Source of the DNA: Clostridium_AD sp050717545
Lineage (GTDB): Bacteria; Bacillota; Clostridia; Clostridiales; Clostridiaceae
Assembly (NCBI RefSeq): GCF_050717545.1
Contig: NZ_JBOITN010000043.1
Coordinates: 16,322 to 80,321 of the forward strand
Length of the DNA stretch: 64,000 nt
Direction: 5' to 3'
The notes beneath the pieces were generated by a model. The model was given only the letters and a program-made list of their open reading frames with translations. It had not been told where the DNA came from and made no database searches. The position numbers and the translations under genes are program-made. This document shows positions 53,801 to 62,001 of the stretch, one piece after another; positions within the stretch are counted from its first letter, which is position 1, and each line of letters opens with the position of its first letter.

Positions 53801-55124
53801 TTTCGCTGGAAAGCCCTGTTGTCTCCAAATCAAAAACTACAAAGCTGTCATCTAAGCTTTCATTATGATTATTAACTACTATAGGTTGTCCATCATCTAC
53901 TAAGTATCCCTCTACACCATAAATAACTTTAATTTTATTTTTTTTAGCTGCGTCCATAGCTTCTGGAAATGCTTGAACCACACCATGATCAGTTATTGCT
54001 ACTGCTCTATGTCCCCATTTTGATGCTCTTTCAACAAGTTTAGATGCTGGAGTTATACCATCCATTGCACTCATTTGTGTATGCAAATGAAGTTCAACTC
54101 TTTTCTCGCTTGCAGTATCCATTCTCTCTATTTTTTTAAGTTTTACTATATCCTTTGCCATTACAACGACTTCTTTTGCATAGGTATCATAGCTTGCTTC
54201 TCCTCGTACCTTACAAAAAAGACCTACTTTAATTTCGTCCATTATTTTTTCTACATCTTTAGGTTTTGGAAAACATTTTACGGTAATAGAACTTGAATAG
54301 TCGGTAATATAAAATGTAATAATTATTCTGCCAGTTTTTGTTTCGATAATTTTAATTTTAAAAATATCTCCACAGATGCTTACTATTCCTGAAGCTTCGT
54401 CTATCTCACTAATTCCTATACTATCACTTTTTATATTTCTTCCCATTATAGTGTTTTCATCAGCAGCTTCATCTTTCCTAAAGCCTGGCCTACTGAATTT
54501 ATTTGCTTTATCACCATTTTGAGCACTACCTTGAGGTTTGTCCCTCTTTTCTGTACTAATATTCTTAATAATTTCTTTTATTATAACTTCATTTTCTTTA
54601 TCTTTTTTACCAAAGAAATCCCCTTTAGAAAGTGCACTGTTATGTTCTAACTTAACCTGCGAATTAATTCCAAACATATCATTTATAGTATTCTTTATAA
54701 GAATCTCTATGTTTTTATCTCTTAAAATTTTGCACATAAAATCATTGCCACACTGAATTTTAAGCATTCCACCTTCAATTATCCTAGAAGATTTAAGCAA
54801 ACTATCTTTACTAGATGGTTGTGATGAGGCTATTACGTTAACGACATCTAACCAAAATTTTTCTTTTACATCTTCTAATGTAGCGTTTGATACATCCCTG
54901 TAACAAACCAATTGTATATCTTCAAAACTACATAATCTTTTTGAAATAATATTTTTTATATATAGTTTTTTATTATCATCTATATCATCAAAAGATTTTA
55001 TTAGTACTCTTAATTTATTGCTTTTTTTAAGGTATTGAACCCTCAATACCTTAATATCATCTTTTAATGTTTCTTCATTTAAATTAAAATCATTTTTAAG
55101 CATCTCAGCTAAGCTGACATCCAT
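50802..55124 (-). CDS. polC: DNA polymerase III PolC-type alpha subunit
   Basis: 1440 residues. Replicative polymerase of low-GC Gram-positives. In order: an N-terminal domain, an OB fold (about 235-325), a PHP domain with VELHLHTQMSAMDG and AITDHGV, an inserted 3'-5' exonuclease (FVVFDLETTGLSS, AHNANFDASF, HHRAVDDA), the polymerase core with VGSRGSVGSS and the catalytic DIDLNF, a zinc module (CPNC, CPSC), and helix-hairpin-helix segments near the end. It ends with the clamp-binding QLSFF. AGGAGG precedes the ATG. It follows ispG by 24 nt. Confidence 0.97.
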   Translation of the reverse strand: MDVSLAEMLKNDFNLNEETLKDDIKVLRVQYLKKSNKLRVLIKSFDDIDDNKKLYIKNIISKRLCSFEDIQLVCYRDVSNATLEDVKEKFWLDVVNVIASSQPSSKDSLLKSSRIIEGGMLKIQCGNDFMCKILRDKNIEILIKNTINDMFGINSQVKLEHNSALSKGDFFGKKDKENEVIIKEIIKNISTEKRDKPQGSAQNGDKANKFSRPGFRKDEAADENTIMGRNIKSDSIGISEIDEASGIVSICGDIFKIKIIETKTGRIIITFYITDYSSSITVKCFPKPKDVEKIMDEIKVGLFCKVRGEASYDTYAKEVVVMAKDIVKLKKIERMDTASEKRVELHLHTQMSAMDGITPASKLVERASKWGHRAVAITDHGVVQAFPEAMDAAKKNKIKVIYGVEGYLVDDGQPIVVNNHNESLDDSFVVFDLETTGLSSENDRITEIGAVKIENGKIVDRFNEFVNPQMDIPYKITELTGITNDMVLGAETIEEILPKFLEFARGSVVVAHNANFDASFIKKNSQRLNLKFENAVLDTIPLAKYLLPDLKTFKLNVVAKHLGISLENHHRAVDDAKATADILLHCFGLLREKNILDLDTLNKEFLGDFNVKKANSYHVIILVKNLIGLKNLYKLISFSNLDYFHRRPRLPKTLIEEYRDGLIVGSACEAGQVYKEVLQGKSEEELKKIIKFYDYLEIQPLLNNKFMIKNGIVKDESELMDINRKICKLGENNNLPVVATGDVHFLDPSDEVFRQILMAGKGFSDADDQPPLYFKTTNEMLKEFSYLGEKKCREVVICNPNEIADMIEVIKPIPDGTFTPTIPGAEDDIRKMTWDKVHSIYGEELPEIVQKRLEKELNSIIGNGYAVLYLIAEKLVAKSLADGYLVGSRGSVGSSFAANMSNITEVNGLPPHYVCPNCKKSEFILDGSVGSGADLPDKDCPSCGTLYVKDGHDIPFETFLGFEGDKEPDIDLNFSGENQADIHRYTEVLFGKGHTFKAGTIGTIAEKTAYGYVKKYLGEKDIMVPQAEIDRLVLGCTGVKRTSGQHPGGIMVVPSDNEIYNFCPVQHPADDPKSDIITTHFDYHSISGRLLKLDILGHDDPTMLKMLQDLTGLDPITIPLSDSKVISLFTSPVALGLTVKELGCEVGSYGVPEFGTKFVRQMLLDTQPKSFSDLVRISGLSHGTDVWINNAQYYIKEGFTTLKDCISTRDDIMVYLMQKTLEPKTAFTIMEKVRKGKGLTEDDELVMREHDVPDWYIGSCKKIKYMFPKGHAVAYVMMAVRIAYYKVYYPKEYYATFFTIRADDFDANLISKGESAIKVKIDELEALGKDIGMKEKGLLTALELSYEMFKRGIKLLHVDLYKSEAVKFTIEGDSIRPPLSGLEGVGENAAKSIVIVRLEGEFISKEDLRTRCKISKTVIESLDKHGCLKGLPNTNQLSFF

Positions 55125-55148
55125 TTTTATTCCTCCTGAAACGACATT

Positions 55149-56198
55149 TTATAGTTTATCTATCTCGAGAATAAGTTCTTCAACCAGATCTTCTTCCTTA
55201 ACAGTTTTAATTATTTCACCTTTTTTAAATATTAGGCCTTTGCCATTTCCACCAGCTATTCCAATATCAGCTTCTCTTGCCTCACCTGGCCCATTAACCA
55301 CACACCCCATAATTGCAATCTTTATATTTTTATTGCAATTTTTCAATCTTTCCTCTACTTCATTTGCAATTGCTATAAGATTAATTTGAGTTCTACCGCA
55401 AGTTGGACATGATACAAATCTTATCCCATCTTCTATGTAACCTAATGATTTTAGAATCTCTATTCCAACCTTAACCTCATCTAATACATCCCCAGTTAAA
55501 GATACCCTAATAGTATCCCCAATACCCTGCGCTAATAGCGCTCCAATACCTATACTTGATTTTATTGTTCCTCGCCATGTAGTTCCAGCCTCAGTAACAC
55601 CAAGATGCAGTGGATAATTTACTTTTGCTGATAATAATTTGTAACTTTCAATCATCATAGAAACATCTGATGATTTTATAGAAATAACTATATCATAAAA
55701 ATTCAAATTTTCTAATATTTCAACATGCCTTAAAGCACTTTCGACTAGAGCCTGCGCGCATACATGACCATACTTTGCAAGAATATCCTTTTCTAATGAG
55801 CCTGAATTTACTCCAATTCTAATAGGAATATTCTTAGCTTTAGCCGCATCTGCAACTAATTTAATTTTATCAACACTTCCGATGTTACCTGGATTAATTC
55901 TTAATTTAGATATACCATTTTCAATAGATTTTAAAGCAAGTTTATAATCAAAATGAATATCTGCAACTAGTGGAATATGGATTCCACTCATTATGTTTTT
56001 AACAGCCTCTGCTGCCTCCATATCAGGCACCGCGCAACGTACAATGTCGCACCCTGCTTCTTCTAGCTCAAGAATTTGTTTTATAGTAGCATCTACGTCT
56101 CTTGTATCTGTATTTGTCATTGACTGAACTGCTACCTTTGAATCTCCACCTATATATATATTCCCAATTTTTATCTTCTTTGTTTGTTTTAATTCCAC
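55149..56198 (-). CDS. ispG: 4-hydroxy-3-methylbut-2-en-1-yl diphosphate synthase (flavodoxin)
   Basis: 349 residues. Penultimate MEP-pathway step, upstream of IspH. N-terminal TIM barrel (KIGNIYIGGDSKVAVQSMTNTDTRDV) and C-terminal cluster domain with SCPTCGRTQ, GCVVNGPGEA and a conserved Glu, the three-Cys/one-Glu ligands of the 4Fe-4S cluster. The start is set at GTG 56198, 9 nt after AGGAG; the in-frame ATG at 56207 touches the SD. Its SD overlaps the stop of rseP. Confidence 0.95.
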   Translation of the reverse strand: MELKQTKKIKIGNIYIGGDSKVAVQSMTNTDTRDVDATIKQILELEEAGCDIVRCAVPDMEAAEAVKNIMSGIHIPLVADIHFDYKLALKSIENGISKLRINPGNIGSVDKIKLVADAAKAKNIPIRIGVNSGSLEKDILAKYGHVCAQALVESALRHVEILENLNFYDIVISIKSSDVSMMIESYKLLSAKVNYPLHLGVTEAGTTWRGTIKSSIGIGALLAQGIGDTIRVSLTGDVLDEVKVGIEILKSLGYIEDGIRFVSCPTCGRTQINLIAIANEVEERLKNCNKNIKIAIMGCVVNGPGEAREADIGIAGGNGKGLIFKKGEIIKTVKEEDLVEELILEIDKL

Positions 56199-56210
56199 AG
56201 TGTTCATCTC

Positions 56211-57242
56211 CTAGAATTTCATTGGACTCACTATATCCTTTATGACTATAAACACCATAAATGCCATTAAAATCATAAATCCAATATAATTTACAATTCC
56301 CACTTTCTTATCATCTAATTTCTTACCTGATATTATTTCAAATAATAACATAAAAATCCATCCTCCATCTAGTGCTGGGAAAGGCAATATATTCAATATT
56401 CCTAGTTGCACACTAAGCATAGCAGTTAACAGCATTAAATTTAATATTCCAGTTTGCGCTGCCATTGTTGAGATTCTAATTATGCTTATAGGTCCTCCTA
56501 CATCATTAACAGAGAACTTGCCCTTAAATATTGTCCCAAGAACTTCGAAAATTAGTTTTGATGTGCTAATAGTTTTAGTAAATCCATAACTTACGACTTC
56601 ACCAAAGCTCATTTTTTCTAGTGTACCACCTATTCCTACCATAAATCTATTTACTTCTACATTTTTAATGGGCTTTAAGGAAAATGTTTTCACCACTGAG
56701 TTTCTCTCTATTTCAATACTTATATTTTCCCCTTTAGAAATATCAATTTCATCTGTAAATTGATCCCATTTTTCTATACTTACTTTATTAACCTTAGTAA
56801 TCTTGTCTCCAACTTGCATACCAGCCTTCATAGCCGCACCATTAGGGACTACTTCCCCTATTACTGGAATTATTTTCCCTGTCGCAGCGCCTATAATAGC
56901 AAATAATACCACCGCTAAAATTAAATTCATAATTGCACCAGCAGAAACGATGCTTAATTTTTGAAGTGGAGTTTTATTAGTAAAAGATCTTGGATCATCA
57001 CTTCCTCCATCTTCACCTTCCATTTTAACATATCCGCCAATAGGAAAGGCTTTAATTAAATACTCTGTTTCTTTTCCTTTAATTCCAAAAAGTTTTGGAC
57101 CCATTCCGAGGGAAAATTCACTTACTTTTACCCCATTTAGCTTGCATAGAATAAAATGACCTAATTCATGTATTATAACCAAAAGACTAAATGCTAATAT
57201 AGCCATAATATAATATGGTATATTTGATATAATGCTACCCAT
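56211..57242 (-). CDS. rseP: RIP site-2 metalloprotease RseP
   Basis: 343 residues. Membrane-embedded zinc protease cutting transmembrane anti-sigma factors and similar substrates. HELGH at 25-29 in the first membrane segment, GYVKMEG, one PDZ domain (about 120-200, NGAAMKAGMQVGDKITKVN) and LDGG in a late segment with PFPALDGGWIF. This is the RseP/RasP group. Spacing to ispG is 12 nt and to dxr 14 nt, in one transcript. Confidence 0.96.
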   Translation of the reverse strand: MGSIISNIPYYIMAILAFSLLVIIHELGHFILCKLNGVKVSEFSLGMGPKLFGIKGKETEYLIKAFPIGGYVKMEGEDGGSDDPRSFTNKTPLQKLSIVSAGAIMNLILAVVLFAIIGAATGKIIPVIGEVVPNGAAMKAGMQVGDKITKVNKVSIEKWDQFTDEIDISKGENISIEIERNSVVKTFSLKPIKNVEVNRFMVGIGGTLEKMSFGEVVSYGFTKTISTSKLIFEVLGTIFKGKFSVNDVGGPISIIRISTMAAQTGILNLMLLTAMLSVQLGILNILPFPALDGGWIFMLLFEIISGKKLDDKKVGIVNYIGFMILMAFMVFIVIKDIVSPMKF

Positions 57243-57256
57243 AACAATTCCCCTTC

Positions 57257-58417
57257 CTATCTTTTATCATAATTTTTCCTTACATATTCTCTTACCATTA
57301 AGTCAACTTCTAAAATTCCCTCTAAATTCGGATTATCATCGTGCTCAAATTTATTCATACACTTTCCTATAATTTGTTCTATCTGAAGATATTTAATTTT
57401 GTGGTCTAAAAAAAGTTCAACCGCTATTTCATTAGCAGCATTCATTATAGCCGGCATGTTTCCACCCATTCTTCCTGCACTATATGCTAATTTAAGACAA
57501 TTAAAAGTATCCATATTTGGTTTTTCAAAAGTTAAACTACCCATATTATAAAAATCTAATTTATCAATAACTGCATTGTTTCTTTTAGGATAGTTTATAG
57601 CGTATTGAATGGGAAGTCTCATATCAGCAGAACTTATTTGTGCTATTATACTTCCATCTATGTACTCTACCATAGAATGTATTATACTTTGAGGATGAAC
57701 TACCACTTGAATGTTATCATAATTTACACCAAATAACCAATGTGCCTCTATGACCTCTAGGCCTTTATTCATAAGCGTTGAAGAATCAATTGATATTTTT
57801 CTACCCATATTCCATTTAGGATGTTTAATAGCCTCCTCAGGTGTTATTTCTATAAGTTCTTGTTTGTTTTTACCTCTAAATGGTCCACCTGATGCAGTTA
57901 ATATTATTTTTTTAACCTCTTTTAGTTTATTCCCTTGTAGACATTGAAAAATTGCACCATGTTCTGAATCAACTGGTAAAATTTTTACATTGTTTTTTTT
58001 TGCAGCATTCATTACAAGATCTCCTGCTACAACTAGCGTTTCTTTATTAGCTAAAGCAATATCTTTTCCAGCATTAATAGCTTTTAGGGTTGGAACAAGT
58101 CCTATCATTCCTACAACAGAAGTCACTACAATATCAATTTCAGGTATTGTACTTATATAATTTAGCCCTTCTAATCCCTGCAAAATCTGTGTTAATATTT
58201 TTTCCTTAGTGCAATATCTTTTAAGATTTATTGATGCCGCCTCATCCATCATGGCAACATATTTAGGTTTAAATTCCTCTATAATTGGTATGATTTTTCC
58301 CCAACTGGTATTTGCAGAAATCCCTATAATCTTAAAATTTTTAAAATCATTCCGAATAACATCTAAAGTTTGAGTTCCTATAGACCCCGTAACTCCTAAA
58401 ATAGTAAGCTTCTTCAC
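57257..58417 (-). CDS. dxr: 1-deoxy-D-xylulose-5-phosphate reductoisomerase
   Basis: 386 residues. First committed step of the MEP pathway, giving MEP from DXP. NADPH site GVTGSIGTQTLDVIR at 8-22; ALANKETLVVAG and DSEHGAIFQCLQG bind metal and substrate; SIDSSTLMNKGLEVIEAHWLFG is typical. Length normal. Start codon GTG at 58417 with GAGGAG upstream. Together with ispG and ispH it supplies isoprenoids, which UppS in this cluster extends. Confidence 0.97.
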   Translation of the reverse strand: MKKLTILGVTGSIGTQTLDVIRNDFKNFKIIGISANTSWGKIIPIIEEFKPKYVAMMDEAASINLKRYCTKEKILTQILQGLEGLNYISTIPEIDIVVTSVVGMIGLVPTLKAINAGKDIALANKETLVVAGDLVMNAAKKNNVKILPVDSEHGAIFQCLQGNKLKEVKKIILTASGGPFRGKNKQELIEITPEEAIKHPKWNMGRKISIDSSTLMNKGLEVIEAHWLFGVNYDNIQVVVHPQSIIHSMVEYIDGSIIAQISSADMRLPIQYAINYPKRNNAVIDKLDFYNMGSLTFEKPNMDTFNCLKLAYSAGRMGGNMPAIMNAANEIAVELFLDHKIKYLQIEQIIGKCMNKFEHDDNPNLEGILEVDLMVREYVRKNYDKR

Positions 58418-58758
58418 ATAAATCTCCTCATTCCTATAAAACTAAGATTTGTTATATATATGTTATTAAATTTAAAAATACTACAAAATAATATAATCCC
58501 TTTTCTAATCTAATTAATTATTGTACAGCATTTAATATAACATATTTATCTGCTAAAATAAAGCAAATGTAAGTATTTGTAACATTTTATTCCGTCATAA
58601 ATACAAATATTAATATGGGTTTCTTATAGTTATTCCCTATAAGTATTATAAGTAACAATAAAATCATATACTGCTAGAATGCCAATTTACTAATAATTGT
58701 TTTTAGCATTCTTTTCAATATATGATTTCTTAATTGCAACATTATAAACTGAAACTTT
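58418..58758. other. Intergenic stretch between dxr and cdsA
   Basis: No coding frame recognised. A nested inverted repeat lies at 58676-58712: AGAATGC/GCATTCT around CAATT/AATTG. A possible terminator or leader for dxr; no convincing promoter was identified. Confidence 0.45.
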
Positions 58759-58859
58759 TTTAACGACATTTCACAAGGAAAGTCTCCCACTTGTGTGAGT
58801 TAGCGCTCAAATCTCCTTATGAAGTCTTTAATACTGTTACTCCGCAGGAGATGATTTAA
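58759..58859 (+). repeat. Dispersed structured repeat, copy E
   Basis: Starts TTTAACGACATTTCA, continues with AAGGAAAGT, a CTC...GAG hairpin around ACTTGTGT, then ATCTCCTTATGAAGTCTTTAAT which is an imperfect inverted copy of the left end, and closes with CTCCGCAGGAGATGATTTAA. Same layout as copy B without its two extra hairpins. It lies between cdsA and dxr. Confidence 0.75.
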
Positions 58860-58898
58860 CTATAGTATCTTTAACAGAATATATGTTTATACATATAT

Positions 58899-59705
58899 CT
58901 ATATCCCAATTATAAATGTAATATAATAAAAAACTACCACAGACACAAATAGAATACTGTCAAATCGATCTAGGATTCCACCGTGACCCGGTATAAGACT
59001 TGAATAATCCTTTGCTCCTACAAACCTTTTTATTGATGATGCAATTAAATCTCCAACTTGCCCAAATACACCACAAATAATTCCAATTATAGCATAATGA
59101 TACAATTCTATAGGCACACCATACGTTGAAATAGCATATCCATAAATCGTGCATCCAATAGCACTTCCAAGGAGCCCCCCTATCGAGCCCTCAATTGTTT
59201 TGTTAGGGCTTACTTTAGGGCATAGCTTATGTTTGCCACCTTTTCCCAAAGACCTCCCGCTATAGTAAGCTGCCGTATCACAAACCCATGAACAAATAAA
59301 TATAATCCATACCAAATACTCACCATACGGTTTATTATTTATAAACACTATAAAACTAAAAAATACTGCTACATATAAAAAACCAAATATAGTGAGTGCA
59401 ATATCTACAAAATTATAACTTGTGTTTAGCACAGGAATACATAGTAGTAAAAATATACTTGCTATCAAAATATATATATTAAAACTCTGTGAAAAATCGC
59501 TTGTCATATTTAAGTAATATACAATACATAAAACGTATCCTACAATTCCAATTGGCTTATAGTGTTTCTTCCTAGAAACCCTATAAAATTCATACATACC
59601 AAAAAGTGAAAGTACCATTACGATATATTTTAAATACTCCCCCCCTAAAAATAAAAATATTATTAATGGAGCCAGAACAAGTGCCCCTATATATCTATTA
59701 TTCAT
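58899..59705 (-). CDS. cdsA: Phosphatidate cytidylyltransferase
   Basis: 268 residues, with about eight membrane segments. Makes CDP-diacylglycerol, the substrate of PgsA at 33 kb. The signature near the end, SSIKRFVGAKDYSSLIPGHGGILDRFDS, contains the conserved Lys, Asp and DRxD residues. DTAAYYSGRSLGKGGKHKLCPKVSPNKTIEG is also typical. AAGTGGGAAATC-like weak SD before the ATG. Located 10 nt after uppS. Confidence 0.96.
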   Translation of the reverse strand: MNNRYIGALVLAPLIIFLFLGGEYLKYIVMVLSLFGMYEFYRVSRKKHYKPIGIVGYVLCIVYYLNMTSDFSQSFNIYILIASIFLLLCIPVLNTSYNFVDIALTIFGFLYVAVFFSFIVFINNKPYGEYLVWIIFICSWVCDTAAYYSGRSLGKGGKHKLCPKVSPNKTIEGSIGGLLGSAIGCTIYGYAISTYGVPIELYHYAIIGIICGVFGQVGDLIASSIKRFVGAKDYSSLIPGHGGILDRFDSILFVSVVVFYYITFIIGI

Positions 59706-59715
59706 GATTTCCCAC

Positions 59716-60483
59716 CTATTTAACCTTTCCGAATCTTCTATCTCTTTTTTGATAATCTAATATTGCAGATCTTAGCTCTGTTTCATGAAAATCTGGCCAA
59801 TTAATATCTGAAAACCAAAGTTCTGAGTATGCGCTCTGCCACAATAGAAAATTACTTAATCTTAACTCCCCACTAGGTCTTATTATAAGGTCAGGGTCTG
59901 GCATTGCTTTGGTATACATATGCTTCGAAAGTAGCTTCTCAGTTATCTCCTCTTTAGATATCTTCCCACTTATTAAATCTAAAGAAATATCTTTTACAGC
60001 ATCCACTATTTCATTTCTACCCCCATAATTTAAAGCAAGATTTAAGATTAAGCCCTTATTATCCTTAGTTTTATCATAAGCATGATTTAACTCTTCTGTG
60101 CATATCTGCGGCAATTTAGAAATATTACCAATTGAATTAATAACAACATCATTAGCATTTAATTCCTCAAACTCATTTTTTAAATATTCTACTAACAACT
60201 TCATTAAAGAATCCACCTCTTTTAAAGGTCTATTCCAATTTTCAGTTGAAAATGCATATAAAGTTAAATATTCAACCCCTAACTTGTTACATTCTTTTAC
60301 TATTCTTCTTATTGCTTCAACTCCAGCCTTATGGCCAAGTGCTCTAGGTAAATTACGCTCTTTAGCCCATCTACCATTACCATCCATTATAATTGCAATA
60401 TGTTTAGGTATTCTTGTCATGTCTAATTCTAAATCATTACTTTTGCATTCATTTTTCTTTAAAAAAGCGAATAATTTTTTCAA
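59716..60483 (-). CDS. uppS: Isoprenyl transferase (undecaprenyl diphosphate synthase)
   Basis: 255 residues. Builds the C55 lipid carrier for cell-wall synthesis from IPP and FPP. HIAIIMDGNGRWAKERNLPRALGHKAG holds the catalytic Asp; LTLYAFSTENW and the PDPDLIIRPSGELRLSNFLLWQSAYSELWF end are family marks. Start codon is TTG at 60483 with GGAGAG upstream. A 24-bp-arm inverted repeat separates it from frr. Confidence 0.96.
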   Translation of the reverse strand: MKKLFAFLKKNECKSNDLELDMTRIPKHIAIIMDGNGRWAKERNLPRALGHKAGVEAIRRIVKECNKLGVEYLTLYAFSTENWNRPLKEVDSLMKLLVEYLKNEFEELNANDVVINSIGNISKLPQICTEELNHAYDKTKDNKGLILNLALNYGGRNEIVDAVKDISLDLISGKISKEEITEKLLSKHMYTKAMPDPDLIIRPSGELRLSNFLLWQSAYSELWFSDINWPDFHETELRSAILDYQKRDRRFGKVK

Positions 60484-60512
60484 TAAAATTCTCTCCTTTT
60501 TAATAGTTATAG

Positions 60513-60562
60513 TATAATTTTAAATAGAACCTGCATTTATGCAGGTTCTATTTAAAATTATA
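60513..60562. repeat. Perfect 24-bp-arm inverted repeat between frr and uppS
   Basis: Arms at 60513-60536 and 60539-60562 are exactly complementary with only TT between them; the GC-richest part is GAACCTGCAT/ATGCAGGTTC. It begins 3 nt past the frr stop. It should act as a terminator or stabilising hairpin, though there is no T-run outside the stem; its base is A/T-rich. Confidence 0.85.
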
Positions 60563-60564
60563 TA

Positions 60565-61122
60565 CTAAACTGACATTATTTCTTTTTCTTTAACGTCAAT
60601 TAATTGGTCTACTTGTTTAATAAATTTATCTGTTTCCTTTTGAATTGTATCTTCTGATTTTTTTACTTCATCTTCTGTAATTTCACTATTTTTTTTCAAA
60701 GCCTTAATTTTATCATTTGCATCACGCCTTATTGATCTAACAGCGACTTTAGCATCTTCACCTGTTTTTTTAACAGTTTTAAGTAAATTTTTTCTTGTTT
60801 CTTCAGTAAGTTCAGGAATAATTAATCTAATTGAAGAGCCATCATTTGATGGATTTAGTCCTAAATCAGATTTTAATATAGCTTTTTCTATTTCTTTCAT
60901 AGTTGATTTATCCCATGGTTGAATTAGAAGTACCCTAGCTTCTGGTGATGATATATTTGCTACTTGACTTACAGGAACAAGACTTCCATAAGATTCAACA
61001 CGAAGTCTATCTAGCATTGAAGCATTTGCTCTGCCTGCTTTTAAACTTCCAAGCTCATGTTTTAAAACATCAATAGATTTTTTCATTTTTTCATCAGCAA
61101 TACTAATAATTTGTTTAATCAT
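60565..61122 (-). CDS. frr: Ribosome recycling factor
   Basis: 185 residues. Splits post-termination ribosomes together with EF-G. LGSLKAGRANASMLDRLRVESYGSLVPVSQVANISSPEARVLLIQPWDKS and IRLIIPELTEETRKNLLK are family segments. Length is typical. Spacing to pyrH is 15 nt. Confidence 0.97.
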   Translation of the reverse strand: MIKQIISIADEKMKKSIDVLKHELGSLKAGRANASMLDRLRVESYGSLVPVSQVANISSPEARVLLIQPWDKSTMKEIEKAILKSDLGLNPSNDGSSIRLIIPELTEETRKNLLKTVKKTGEDAKVAVRSIRRDANDKIKALKKNSEITEDEVKKSEDTIQKETDKFIKQVDQLIDVKEKEIMSV

Positions 61123-61137
61123 AGAATCCCCTCCATT

Positions 61138-61872
61138 TTATACTGATTCTTTAGTACAATCAGATACTAAAGTACCAATTTTTTCTCCTAAAATTGCTTT
61201 TTTTATGTTTTCAGGATTATCTAATCCAAAAACTAATATTGGTATATTATTATCCATGCATAATGATGTAGCTGTAGAGTCCATTACTTGTAGTCCTTTT
61301 TCAAGAACATTAAGATAAGTAAGACTATCAAACTTCTTCGCATCACTATATATATGTGGATCTTTATCGTAAACTCCATCAACCTTTTTAGCAAGCAGAA
61401 TTACTTCAGCTTCTATTTCAGCAGCTCTAAGTGCCGCTGCTGTGTCTGTAGAAAAATATGGATTACCGGTTCCAGCAGCAAATATAACAACTCTGCCTTT
61501 TTCTAAATGCCTCATAGCTCTTCTTCTTATAAATGGTTCTGCTACTGCCTTCATTTCGATTGCAGTTTGCACTCTAGTGTTTACTCCTATGTTCTCCAAA
61601 GAATCTTGAAGTGCTAATGCATTAATGCAAGTTGCCATCATTCCCATATAATCTGCAGTAGTCCTGTCCATACCATCTCCACTTCTACCACGCCATATAT
61701 TCCCAGCTCCAACCACTATACCTATTTCAACACCTAAACTAACTAACTCTTTTATCTGAAGTGCTATAACATTAGTTATTTCAAAATCTATACCAAAACC
61801 TTTTTCACCAGCCAAAGCTTCTCCAGAAATTTTAAGCATAATTCTTTTATATTTAGCAACGTCCATAAACAT
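61138..61872 (-). CDS. pyrH: UMP kinase
   Basis: 244 residues. Hexameric bacterial UMP kinase of the amino acid kinase fold: MLKISGEALAGEKGFGID, GIVVGAGNIWRG, GTGNPYFSTDTAAALRAAEI and DGVYDKDPH. Start taken at ATG 61872, 4 nt after GGAGG; the ATG at 61866 (10 nt) is an equal alternative. The upstream region has an array of 16-bp repeats and a terminator, so pyrH probably starts a separate transcript or is attenuated. Confidence 0.97.
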   Translation of the reverse strand: MFMDVAKYKRIMLKISGEALAGEKGFGIDFEITNVIALQIKELVSLGVEIGIVVGAGNIWRGRSGDGMDRTTADYMGMMATCINALALQDSLENIGVNTRVQTAIEMKAVAEPFIRRRAMRHLEKGRVVIFAAGTGNPYFSTDTAAALRAAEIEAEVILLAKKVDGVYDKDPHIYSDAKKFDSLTYLNVLEKGLQVMDSTATSLCMDNNIPILVFGLDNPENIKKAILGEKIGTLVSDCTKESV

Positions 61873-61882
61873 TATACCTCCT

Positions 61883-61972
61883 AATTTAAAGTAATACCAA
61901 TTTAATGAATAACTATTTTAAAGTATTACCATTTTAAAGCACTACCTATTTTAAAAAATATTTATTTTAAAA
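61883..61972. repeat. Tandem 16-bp repeats between tsf and pyrH
   Basis: Units start at 61883, 61899, 61915, 61931, 61948 and 61964 (one spacing is 17). Each begins AWTTTAA; three carry AAAG(T/C)A(A/T/C)TACC. The array fills the space from the tsf terminator to the pyrH ribosome-binding site. Confidence 0.75.
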
Positions 61973-61973
61973 A

Positions 61974-61995
61974 AGAGAACACTTCGTGTTCCCTT
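61974..61995 (-). terminator. Terminator behind tsf
   Basis: GAACAC and GTGTTC with a TTC loop, extended by AAAGAG/CCCTTT-like pairing; on the minus strand CTTTTTT follows. Confidence 0.75.
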
Positions 61996-62001
61996 TAATT
62001 A

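Noticed and set aside
58960..59154. 64-residue minus-strand frame within cdsA
   Set aside because: Out of frame with cdsA, which is fully conserved over this stretch; no separate ribosome-binding site.
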